Shown: positions 1 to 10,769 of the stretch, one piece after another
Layout of the letters: the number at the start of each line of letters is the position of its first letter
Numbering within the stretch: the stretch's first letter is position 1
Assembly (NCBI GenBank): GCA_003255065.1
Contig: QAOA01005941.1
Location: forward strand, 319,330 to 383,329
Reading direction: 5' to 3'
Origin: Cercis canadensis
Lineage: Eukaryota > Streptophyta > Magnoliopsida > Fabales > Fabaceae
Length of the DNA stretch: 64,000 nt
Program-made: the position numbers and the translations under genes
The notes under the pieces: generated by a model
What the model was told of the DNA's origin: nothing
The model's database searches: none
The model's input: the letters and a program-made list of their open reading frames with translations, nothing else

Positions 1-2440
1 CAAAAAAAAAAAAAAAAACTAAGAAAGACTAGCTACTAACTAAGTAAATAGTCCTCTATTTTTCATGAGGGACAAAATAGAAAGAAAAAGCTTATAGCTA
101 TGAACTCTTGAGAATGTTCATATACTTAAGTTGAATCAAATTCTGAGGAGCCCACTTCTTAATAATTGTGATATTATTATTAGTGCTTCCAACTTCTGTG
201 TATTATCTAACAATTAATACTCAATCCGAGCTATACTCGAGCTGGGCATTGTAGCAATGCTCATACTGAAAATTAACTTACATACATGAGGATAGGAACT
301 AGCAAATAGAGGGTTTGAGAAACTTTCTTGTTTGACATTGCGTTTATTATTGTAGCCCAGTTACATGCATTTTAAATAAAATTATATCCTACCAAATGGC
401 TTGAGGTCGAGTGGTTTTGAAATTTTTTGAGTTTGCAAATTTTTCGAATTTGAAGTCATATATCCACAACTTAATTTGAAGTAACTTTATAAATAAATAA
501 TACTACTCACTTTGATAATCAATGTAGGTTTTTTAGGTCTGAAAAGTCTGATTAGAATCAAAGAACCTTCTTGACATAACTGATTTTTATTGGTTTCTTT
601 TTCCCTTCTTAACCTGGAGATAGATGCCGTTCTATGTTAGTGTTTTTGGGCAATTGTTTAGACCCCTTTTCTTCTTTGGTGTATCTATTTATCATGAATC
701 TCATAATTAAAGTTATTTTTCTATCTTTTTAGAGAATAAAAAAATCTATAAATATAATAATCACATAACTTCAGGCACTTGCTAGGAAATACCATTAAAA
801 ATAACAACTTGAACCTATAAATAATTTTACCTATTAAAAACTATAATAGAGAGAGAGAGAGAGAGGACAACATAAGGAAGGAAGCTTTCAACTTAAATTA
901 TGACAAAAAGCTGACTGCAAATAAGGAATAAAACAAAATTTTAAGAAAAAAAAATAAGAACCACAAATAGAAAGTAATTATGTAAAAAGTAAAAAAAAAG
1001 GATCTGGTGATGGTACTTGTTGGAACTATATGGTAAGAGAAGGGACATTCCAAAAAGAACTTTAAGTAAAAGAAGAATAACCAACACTGAATCATGATTA
1101 TGTGAATACAATAATTGAAGAAATTGCATGTGCATTCATTTTGATTGTTGACAGCACAATTCAATCAACGAGTTTAGATTCTAGTGCATATTTTCATTCA
1201 ATTTTCACTTAAAAAAATGCTTAAAAATTATGTGTCTGATAATTTAAAAAAAAAAAAATCATTTTGTTAGTGATGAATCTCTTAAAATTGTGGGAAGGGT
1301 GAAGTTTATATATAACAATATTTAATGGGACTATATGAGAAAACTAAAATGTGTCAAAGTTGTTCCTGGATTAAAAAGAAAACCGAGTCAACTTGATGAT
1401 AATGGATATTCAACAACCAAAAATTTTATGGTTATAGAAGAGTGGAAACTAGTTTGCTACTATCTATATGACCTCTCAAACAATTGATATTATGGTAGTC
1501 ACTGATTTTTAGATTAATTCAAGCACCTGAAAGTAGGCTTAGGCTTAGGCTTAGGCTTAAGAGTGAGAAAGGGATGAACATACTAACATCAAAGGAAATA
1601 TTGTTTTTTTTTAAATCTACAAGCCTCTGTCTTTATTAGGATTATATCTTTGGCAAAAAAAAAAAATGGTTAGTTTATTCAAAGCTAGAAGAACGCATAA
1701 GCCACAAAACTGAAACTTGTACATAAAGATGTATGGAGTCCCTCACATAGATCATCTTGTTATACTAGATGTTATTTTAGTCCATAAAAAACTATACAAT
1801 AAAGATGGTCTATGGCTCTATGCCTTCTCATAATCTATCCCACTCCATGCTGAAAAGAATTGAATTATGAAATTTTATAATAAAATATCTAATACTAAAT
1901 CACAACAGGCATCTCTTATATTATGTGAAAACAATGAATCTCATAAGAAAAAAGAAAAGAAAAGAAAAACAATATCAATGCAGCTAAAATTGAGACATCT
2001 AACAGCCAATAATTTGTGTGTTTAGCGACACTTTTTTTATGTCATAAGAACTAAAAAATGGATATCAAAAATTTTATTTCCGTCATATATTCTCATCTCC
2101 TTCTCTTAAAGGTCGAGACATTTAACATATGCTATAAAAAATTTGTTTAGTACATAAATCTAATACACTATTTAATATCATATTAGGTGAGGTGATAAAA
2201 CTTGAACCGCATCAAAAAAAATAAAATAAAATGAGTCCAATTTAAACTCAAAAATTTGGTTACCAATGTGATATAGTGTTAGTTTTTCTTAAAAAAAAAA
2301 AAAAATAGAGTGTGAGTTTATAAATAGAGAAAATAGAAAAAAAAAAAATGTTTTGCATGTGGCAGATTAACACGTGTGGTACAGTTAAGAAGTCTGGCAA
2401 AGTGCAAGTCTGATGCTGTGTCTGTGTTGGCTGATGCCCG
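1..2440. other. AT-rich intergenic stretch, no gene seen
   Basis: No ORF with a recognisable domain and no splice-joined coding signal was found on either strand. The stretch holds many A/T homopolymers, a short GA microsatellite near 848-866 and four tandem AGGCTT-like hexamers near 1535-1558. The last part (about 2350-2440) is probably the promoter of the RING-H2 gene that follows. Confidence 0.6.
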
Positions 2441-2448
2441 TATAAATT
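2441..2448 (+). promoter_or_regulatory. TATA box of the RING-H2 gene
   Basis: A TATAAATT element lies about 500 bases before the start codon at 2941. Transcription would begin near 2470-2480, giving a roughly 460-nt leader unless an upstream intron exists. This is inferred from motif and spacing only. Confidence 0.45.
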
Positions 2449-2525
2449 CTTTGCCTAATCACAGTTTGATTTAGATCTCAGAGCTCACTCATACCTTAAT
2501 CCAGGACAACTAACTCAAATCTCCA

Positions 2526-2612
2526 ATGGTGGGCTTCCTCAGTCCCAGACATTTCAATTTCTCGCCATGGCTTTCACCTTTTCTAGGGTTTCCATTTCTC
2601 TGTTCTCTGTGA
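2526..2612 (+). other. Possible 28-codon upstream ORF in the RING-H2 leader
   Basis: If transcription starts near the TATA box at 2441, the first AUG of the leader is at 2526. It opens a 28-codon reading frame that closes with TGA at 2612, before the main start at 2941. Such an upstream ORF could reduce translation of the main frame. No peptide conservation can be judged from one sequence. Confidence 0.3.
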
Positions 2613-2940
2613 CGATAGAACAGTCACTTCCTTGGCCTCTTGTGATTTTCCCACAGTCCAACCAGAGAAAGAGAGACAATCAGTGATTAAGAATCCCTGG
2701 CCAGGTTCAATCTCAACTGGGTGTCATCAGAAGATGGCATTTGGGCTACAACCACGCCCAGTTCATATTATTTTGTACTCTGTTCTCTACCAATTTTAAC
2801 TCTGACCCTGATTTCATGAAACAATGGAGGATGCAAGGGCTTGTTTTTGTTAATTGGGGTTCGTTAATTTCATTTGGAATTTGAATTTGGAGTGGTCAAA
2901 AGGGAAATTTCGATTCTGGGTACCTGGAATTTGATGCACC

Positions 2941-5900
2941 ATGATATCTTCAGGGATAAACATAGTGATGACTGTCATTGGTTTCGTGGTAAGCACCATG
3001 TTCATCGTTTTCATTTGCACAAGACTCATTTGTGCTCGAATTCGCTTGAATGCTTCCCGGAGATCCTTCCCTATTATTGCTTCCAGATCCGATCTCAGTC
3101 TGGTAAGCATTTAGTTGACTTTTTGCTATCTTTTAGTTCTTACTCATTGCTATCTTTGTGCTGCTATTAGTCTTTACTCTCTCCCAGTTTCAGCCCCTTG
3201 TTTTCATGTCTTCTTGCTTTACTATTGTAACTTTAAGATATTATGTTTGAAATCTTGATTTAAAATCCCCAAACCTGCAAAGTGGAAATCATGTGGAAAG
3301 AAAATGAATAATTTGTCTCTTTGGTTTGGCTTATAGTGATGTAAAATTCTTTCTGGTTAAGTTTGTATCTTATGTTATTATAATTTATAATTCCCTTTTA
3401 TAGAAGTGCATGCATGTATTTTCCATAAAAGGCTTTTCATATTAGCTGGATTTACCCTTTGAATATCTTCTTCTGTTCAGCTGGAACGGGGTTTTCATGG
3501 TCTTGATCCCGTAGCTGTAGCAAACTTTCCAACAAAGAAGTACAGTGACGAATTTTTTTCTGGTGCAGAGAATTCTCAGTATGTGCATTTATGTAGTTTT
3601 GAAGTTATAATGTCATCTGTACGGGTTGTATGTTATTTTCCTCTACTTTTCCTTTATAGGGTCTATTGAAATGTAATATTTCTTGGCTAAGTCTTTCCTA
3701 TGTGCCTATGTAATTTGTTCCTAAATCAGGAATGGTGTTTCTTTCAGACTTTGAAACAACCTTGCTTTATGATATTATAACTGAAATCACTAGGGCAAAA
3801 TTTTACAGAGACAGAAATTTGTTATGAATAAAATCAATCCTGGGCCCTTCCAGCAAACATGGATGAGGAAACATGTAAGTAAGTAAATGAAGAAAGCAAT
3901 GGGTTTATGGCCATTTGTTTTGTCAATTCAGATTGCATGTGTCCATTCCCTTGTTTGTCATTTAATTTGGCATGTTCTATATCTTGCTGGGAAATGTCTA
4001 ATGTTTGACTCCCCCACCCTGACAGTTAGCTGTTTCCGTGTAAACTGTAAAGTTGCAGCATTAAGGGGAGATGTCTTGTATGCAAAAATCTTCCTATTTA
4101 CTCTTGATTAAGGCTTGAAATGATTTTATCTTCCTCTAGCATGGATTGGTGAAAAAGAAATGTCAGTATTTGGGAGTAAACTCCATCATCTGGTGAATAT
4201 GCTATACTATAGTGACTTTTCTTTAATTTTATCGTTCTGAAGAGCCAGATCCATCATTCTCATCAAGTGAGTCGCATCAAAGCCATGTACTGGAAGTATT
4301 CCTATTTACTGTTGATAAAAATGTTTGTGGTGAAACTCAGAAAGAAGCATTAGTATTCAGGTCAGAGACACCATCATTGGGTGAATATGCTATACTTCAA
4401 GTATTCCTGTTTACAATTGGTAGAAGTATTTCTAGTGGGAATAAAGTTATGTTTGTCTTAAAGCCCCCACTTTGAAGAGGTGAAAATGGGGAAATCATTT
4501 CGAGAGAAATGAATATTAGGGTTGAAAGCTACATCACCTTGTTTGAGAAAGTTAGGGGAATATGAGAGGAATGAAAATAGATGAATATTTTATCTCAATT
4601 TTATCACAATCAGTCACTCCAAAAATGTGGTGAAAGAGAAGAGAAAATTAGAATAGAATCTTGGAGTATTTTAAATTACATAAGTATCCTTCTAAAATAT
4701 AATCTCAACAAAGTTAGTTATGGGTAAAAATGTAATTTTAGAACTTTCTCATCTTTTTCATTCTACCCATTTAATATGATATCCAAACAAGAAAGGAGAA
4801 AATTATTTTTAATTTTCTCATTTTCACTCCCCTTGTTTTCTTTCCCTCCTCAATTTGTTCCCAAACAAAGGGAAAAGGTTAAAAAGCAACATTAGTATTC
4901 AGGTGAAAGGCCCTTTCTTCCACTTTACCACTTACTGTAAACAGATACGCCTTTCTCATAGGTTGTATTGAATTGAAGACTTGTTCCTTGAATAACAAGT
5001 CTTTGAGCTGGGTAGCTTTTTTAACCATTGTAAGGAAAAAAGACCATAACCTGTTCAATGAGAAGGCTTCTTTAAGAATTGATCTTGAAGGAACCCAAAT
5101 TATTGCAGAAATGGATTACTTTCAGCAGTCAACTTGATAAAATTCAACCAGCTATACCCTGTACAGCTGTTATAGGTGTTGCATTCACTTATGTCCTCTC
5201 AGTCTATATAGGGTTACAGTTTTATTCTATCATTTGCCATATTTTGTCGAGTGTTGTACCAGTTGCACAACATTTTGAAAGGATGGAGTTACAGGGTTTT
5301 AATCTGTGTTTGTAATTGTGGTTACAGTTATGATGTCAACTTTTTTGAGTCATGAATATTAGTTTGTCTTTATCTTTATAGCCAGTCAAATGCAAAATTC
5401 ATGTATCATCCTTGTTCTTCTTTATTTTTTACAATCAATGCTAGAGACTTTTTATATTTCAAATCTGGATTTGATATTTGGTGCTTTTAATCACTATTCT
5501 AAAAAAATATTATAAGAGAAACGGCCAATTTTCTCCTATTCAAAAATCACTGTACTCTCTTAATTGGATTATCCCTGTTCTGACATGAGGTCAATCATGT
5601 CAAAACCTATCATTGGTCTCTCTGCCTAGAAGTCATGATAAACTTACCCTTCTATTTTTCGCTGAAGGCATCTGTAAATAAAATTTTATTGTGACAACAG
5701 ACAGTCTGTGTGCCTGTGATGTTTTAAAATGCTTCCAGAGATTGGAATTGAGTTATTAGAACAATAAAATGAGGTAACTGAATTTCTTTAAGATGCTTAG
5801 TGTCCCTATTCTGGTGTAGCTTGTTTCTACATGTATATCTTGTCCATTCTTGCCATCCTGCTATTAAATGAAAGCATGTATTTCTCGCTGTCTTCACTGT

Positions 5901-6697
5901 GCTGAAAGATTGTGAGGTTGTACTAGCTGGTACAAGTCTGATTCTTGTGAGAAAGCCTTGAACAGTTTTACCATCATAATATGTTCTCATCAGTTGTCTT
6001 ACGCTTTTTTTTATTGAGTACTTCGTCATTTGTCTGTCATATGAATGCTGGATTATTCCACCTTTAGTCACCTTATTGGGATTTTAGAATTTGGCTTGGG
6101 GAGAGGGGGTTCGGTCCTCTTTGTTTTAATACAAGTGATGAACTGCAGTGTTGATGAAGTTTACCATGTTATGAACTCACTTGTGGGAATGCATAATATT
6201 CTACACTTTTCCTTCGGATGTTAATCTCCTGCTAATAAAATCAAATTTGTTGCATGTGTAGATGCACAGTCTGCCTTTCAGAGTACCATGGTGAAGATAT
6301 ATTGCGTATCCTCCCCTATTGTGGACACTCCTTCCATGTGACCTGCATAGACATATGGCTGCACCAGCATTCTACTTGTCCTGTTTGTCGAATATCATTG
6401 CGCGAATTCCCTGAGAGAAAGCGCTTAATGCAACCCTTGTTCAGCTCCGCTATTCGATCTCAGTATGGCATGGAATCCTTTGACACCCACTCATATCACT
6501 GTATGGTGACTAATAATGGTTTGACATTGAGAACCCGGGACAGCCATGGGGTTAACCCTGTACAGGAGGATCATTTTGCATCTGAGGGTGGTGGAATTGT
6601 TGCTCTGGAGAATGCCACCCATTTAAGTCACGGTGATCAGATCATTAAAGATGCAGGAAACAAGCATGTAGAGAGCCCATCAAATCTGCGAATTTAA
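2941..6697 (+). CDS. ATL-type RING-H2 E3 ubiquitin ligase, three exons
   Basis: Exons are 2941-3102, 3481-3578 and 6262-6697; both introns have GT-AG borders and the joined frame encodes 231 aa. An in-frame TGA nine bases before the ATG fixes the start. The protein has one N-terminal membrane helix (about residues 7-27), a basic stretch, the ATL hallmark GLD motif (61-63) and a complete RING-H2 finger (88-129) with spacing C-X2-C-X15-C-X1-H-X2-H-X2-C-X10-C-X2-C. Zinc ligands are C88, C91, C107, H109, H112, C115, C126 and C129; W119 and the proline before the last cysteine are present, as expected for E2 binding. The tail of about 100 residues is polar with no known domain. ATL proteins are membrane-anchored E3 ligases; the substrate is unknown. 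Most family members are intronless, so three exons with a 2.7 kb second intron is less usual. I cannot name the exact ATL member. Confidence 0.93.
3579..6261 (+). other. Large second intron of the RING-H2 gene
   Basis: This 2,683-bp intron separates the GLD exon from the RING exon. It contains degenerate direct repeats around 4089-4430, where a TTCCTATTTACT...GGTGAATATGCTATACT unit recurs. It also contains an inverted-repeat region at about 4539-4872 with TTGTTTG/CAAACAA ends that resembles the Tourist-like element at 19418. No coding ORF inside it is convincing. Confidence 0.6.
4539..4872. mobile_element. Degenerate Tourist-like MITE in an intron
   Basis: The left side reads CTTGTTTGAGAAAG and the right side ends CCCAAACAAAGGG. 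The arms inside are G/A-rich on the left and C/T-rich on the right, like the better-preserved element at 19418-19890. No clean target duplication was found, so the borders are approximate. Confidence 0.3.
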
Positions 6698-7540
6698 TTG
6701 GTTTATTGGAAATCCGAGCCTCATTGTTGTGATGCTTCTAAATCAAAAATTGAGTATGGATCTTGTCCAAATTTTTAGAAAATGCATTGGTATGCCGGGA
6801 GGTTGTTGATTGTTTTAATTTCATTTTACTGTATATATAGCAGAGAATATTTTACCCTCACTGTCTTCTCTTTTGTTGTTCTTTTCTTGAACTCTGACAC
6901 ATGCTAGTATTGGAGATTTCTCTTCTTTCCCTTTCCCAGTTGTAATGGTACTAGAACTAGAATTATTTGTATATCAGTTGTTCTTTTAGTTCCAGTCTCT
7001 CTACTCATCTAGGCCAGTACACAAATGCAAGTTCAATCACTACCATTCCTCTATCATGTACTTTTGGCGAACAGTTTTCCCTTGTTTTTGTGACAGACGG
7101 TAATTCTAGCAAGGTTTGGACATTTGTTTGTTATCATCGATCACAATTTTACTCTTAACAGCTTTGACTGCCATACTTTTTACTTTTTCAAGGAAAGTAA
7201 AGTAATGAGGGGTATTCATTTTCCTTTGAAAGGCGTGGTCGTTATCTGTGAGATTGGGAGAAAAGGTGGACAGAAACAGAAGCGTTTGAGTACAATATTT
7301 ACAAGGTAAAATCTGGTACTGTTTTTTCTCCATTTCTTTTCATCACTTTCTTGTCCATTTCTGTTTCTGCTATTCAAAAAGGAAAGTTGTGGCTGAACCA
7401 AAAAGCAGAAGTGAATGTATTTTCGTAAACTGAAGTGTCTTTTGTCATTTGTTATATGTACAACTAGATGTTCTCTGAAAGAAAGTAAATAGCTAGCCTA
7501 TTGGCATCATCATAAAGGGGTTGAAAGAAAATAAATAGCT

Positions 7541-7880
7541 ATTGGCTTATTGCCTATTGGCGTCAAAAGGGGTTGTCTCACGGCCACAAAATAAAGGGGT
7601 GCTGTCTCATACTCATACTAACAATATATACAATACCAATGGTTCCGCGTCTTTGTTCTTGGATTCTACAATACTAAAAAATTGTGGACTTAGTCAACGT
7701 CCTAATGGTTAAACACTTAATCTTCTACCATAAAAGTGCTGTGTTTGAATCTAACCAGATAAAATGGAATTTTTAAAGTGATTAAAATAACTATCCATAT
7801 TCTTTTTCTTGTGGATTTTACAAATTAGTCCTCCCTTAAACCTAACTCTTCAAACTTATCAGATATGAATCCTTTGCAGA
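7541..7880. repeat. First copy of a 340-bp duplicated block
   Basis: This block is nearly identical to 8068-8407 and stops exactly one base before the single N at 7881. A tRNA-like stretch (about 7684-7758) with A-box-like and B-box-like motifs lies within it, hinting at a SINE. The abrupt stop at the N argues for an assembly join rather than a biological border. Confidence 0.7.
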
Positions 7881-7881
7881 N

Positions 7882-8067
7882 CTTTCACTTATGAGTTAAG
7901 TTCAATGAATTGTGATTTATTTTTTATGTTTTATTTTTTGTTAATCTGTAAGTTTAGAAAAAGCTTCGATTTAACCGGTCCGACCGAACGGTCCAACCGA
8001 TCCGACCGGTCCGACCAGTATTTTTTGTCAAAACGGTTCGTTCACCGGTTCGGTTTTTAAAACATTG
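7882..8067. mobile_element. 3' end of a hAT-like element, probably heterozygous
   Basis: The stretch is rich in CCGGTCCGACC-like motifs and ends with CGGTTTTTAAAACATTG. This is the same terminus as the larger hAT-like element ending at 56017. The sequence after it (ATTGGCTT...) is the start of the second copy of the duplicated block. The first copy has the same bases without the element, as expected for an empty allele. Confidence 0.5.
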
Positions 8068-8407
8068 ATTGGCTTATTGCCTATTGGCGTCAAAAGGGGT
8101 TGTCTCACGGCCACAAAATAAAGGGGTGCTGTCTCATACTCATACTCACAATATATACAATACCAATGGTTCCGCGTCTTTGTTCTTGGGTTCTACAATA
8201 CTAAAAAATTGTGGACTTAGTCAACGTCCTAATGGTTAAACACTTAATCTTCTACCATAAAAGTGCTGTGTTTGAATCTAACCAGATAAAATGGAATTTT
8301 TAAAGTGATTAAAATAACTATCCATATTCTTTTTCTTGTGGATTTTACAAATTAGTCCTCCCTTAAACCTAACTCTTCAAACTTATCAGATATGAATCCT
8401 TTGCAGA
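8068..8407. repeat. Second copy of the 340-bp duplicated block
   Basis: It repeats 7541-7880 with very few differences. It directly follows the hAT-like terminus at 8067 and most likely represents the other allele of the same locus. Confidence 0.7.
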
Positions 8408-8847
8408 GTCGTGGTGATTTGTGGAAGAATAGAGATCGAGGGAGATGGTGAGTCAAAAACGATGTCGTAGATTGAGCCTTCACCAAATTGGTGTTGATTA
8501 CATAAATAAATGAGGATAGGGAAATGCGTCCAATATAGAAGGGCTCATAAATGTTGGTGTCTGCAGCAGACAGTTGAGGGTCATGGATCACAAGTTTATT
8601 CTCTACGCTTTGCATTTATTGAGGATATGGCCTATATACTCAGAATCAAGACGAAAACGAGAGAAGAAAACAAAGAAACTGTGCTGTTACTGTACAAAAA
8701 TTATTTTTACCTAAAAGTATTATGGGCAAGACTTAATTAGTTTCACAAGTGTCATGTGTTTACCTCACCATTTTCTGGGCAAGACTAATTTGTCATGTGT
8801 TTACCATTCCTGCATTTTCTGCCACTAGTGATGCTACTTTTTATTTA

Positions 8848-9218
8848 GAGTAAAACTTTTTTTTTAGTCTTTAAAAAATTACAGTCACTGATAAATTTGT
8901 CTTTCAAAAATTTTCAGTGACAAATTGGTCCTTGAATAATTATTTCGCTGACAAATTAGTCCTCCGGTAGGCAAGATCAGTGAAAAAAAAAAGGAGGACT
9001 TGAATGAGAAAAAGAGGGCTTAAACATAACTAGGCAAGATCAGTGAAAAAAATTTAGGAAAGGGGTCTGCAGGGGTCCAAAACTTTTCTTATTAAAGTAC
9101 CAGAAGACTAATTTATCAAACAGAATAATAATTCAATGACTAATTTATCACTGAAAATTTTTGGAGGACGAATTTATCAGTAACTATATTTTTCAATGAC
9201 TAAAAAAGGTTTTTATTC
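8848..9218. mobile_element. MULE-type MITE with long inverted repeats
   Basis: The 371-bp element begins GAGTAAAACTTTTT and ends GGTTTTTATTC. The two ends are inverted, imperfect copies of each other over roughly 120 bp. A perfect 9-bp target duplication TTTTATTTA flanks it (8839-8847 and 9219-9227). Long TIRs with a 9-bp duplication are typical of Mutator-like elements. There is no coding capacity, so it would be non-autonomous. Confidence 0.75.
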
Positions 9219-9227
9219 TTTTATTTA

Positions 9228-10769
9228 TTAGGGTCCTATTGTAACTTTTATTATTATTATTATAAGGTCAAGAGAATTAAATATTTTAATTAAACATATA
9301 AAAAAAATATTTAAATTTGAGATCTTAATTTTTTTAAAAGAACTCTAAACCTATTGGGTGCTTCAGTTGAGTACTGGTTCGTGAAAAAATTCAAAACTAG
9401 CCACATAGATAAAGTTTTTAAGAAAATTAAATAGAGTATGAATTATGTAATATTCAGAAATTCACAAATTCTTAAGATATAAGACATGGATTCCATATTT
9501 ATATTTGGAAGAGTAAATATGATCCCAATTTTTTTGTTTTTTGTTTTAAAATACACTAGGAAGCGAGATTGTTTAGCAAAAGACATTATGGGAATTGAGA
9601 ATCATAAGACTTCAACCTTTTAGAAGATTAGTCATATGAACAAGTTAAGTTGTGTATATTATTCTATGAACAAACATTTAATCCATAAATCATAAATAAT
9701 TGCATGAATAGACAAAGTGCTGTGAATAATATTGTCTTCAAACTTTTCGAAAATAAAAGCTATCTAATTGTACTTGTTCAATTTATTTTAGGTACCTCTT
9801 TGGTTGCTTTGTAAGGCCATTATGGTTTTAAAAGCCACTTTGGAGCTTAGTTAGCTAAAACGCATATAATTCTTGTATGTTCGTAATTTTGAATAAAACT
9901 TTCGTTTGACGTATCAAAGTCAAAGAATTAATAAAGTATGTGTTTGATTGAAAGCTTTCGTAAAAATAACCTATAAAATGTTCCATATTGTTTTAGTGAA
10001 TAAAAAAATTCTTTACAAATTGATTTACTTTTTTCTTTTATATTTTTTTTTACCTAATATATATAGATAAACTTTTATTTTTTCTTCTTTAGACTTGTAG
10101 TTGATATAAATATAACTTTGACCTTAACTTTGATTTTTGTTATACTATTATTATAATATTTAAATCGAAACTAATAATTTTTATTAATGGAGGTTGAAAA
10201 GAATGGAGGAATAGAAATAAAAAGAAGATGAGAATTTATGCTACACAATTTCAATAGATAATTATTTTGATAATAATTAAGAAATATATACTTGTAATTT
10301 AAAAATGAAATTAGAAATAATTATTAAAAAAAATAGAGATATAATTAATAAGAGTTAAAAAAATAATATTATGATTAATTAATTTTAAAAACTTTTTATT
10401 TTTTAATAAAGATAATTTAGTCTATATTATATTTAGACATTAAATAGAATATGTGTGACATTAACAAATTAAGGTGTGAAAATAACAACTCATTATATAT
10501 ATATATCTGCATGCGTGTGATAAAAGTGCTGTGTTAGAATCTTAGAAAGAGAATATCTAAATTAAGTGTGAAGAACAAATCTTCCCAACAAAAGAAACTA
10601 ATTACTTCAACATAAATGAGTATCCAAATCAATTATTTCAAGAACAAAATTCCCCAACAATAAAAAAAGGAAAAAAAAAAAACTGAGATAATTATAATTA
10701 GATTGAAAATTAAAAAGTATTGCATACCACAAACATATATGTAGAATTATTGTTTACACAAATTAATGT
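9228..10769. other. Very AT-rich intergenic stretch
   Basis: No gene was recognised. About 10310-10480 contains a dispersed AT-rich repeat that recurs, diverged, near 37540-37690 and inverted near 35700-35830. Confidence 0.5.

Larger units (their letters stand above)
6698..8847. other. 3' flank of the RING-H2 gene and duplicated segment
   Basis: The first few hundred bases are the likely 3' UTR. The rest has no gene and contains two near-identical 340-bp blocks (7541-7880 and 8068-8407) around an N at 7881. Short ORFs here carry no recognisable domain. Confidence 0.6.

Noticed and set aside
898-1164. Antisense ORFs of 64-88 codons
   Set aside because: Composition is Phe/Leu/Tyr-rich, as expected from translating A/T homopolymers. 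No domain or conserved motif is visible.
1535-1558. AGGCTT hexamer repeats as a telomere-like tract
   Set aside because: Only four units, and the plant telomere repeat is TTTAGGG. A chance short tandem is more likely.
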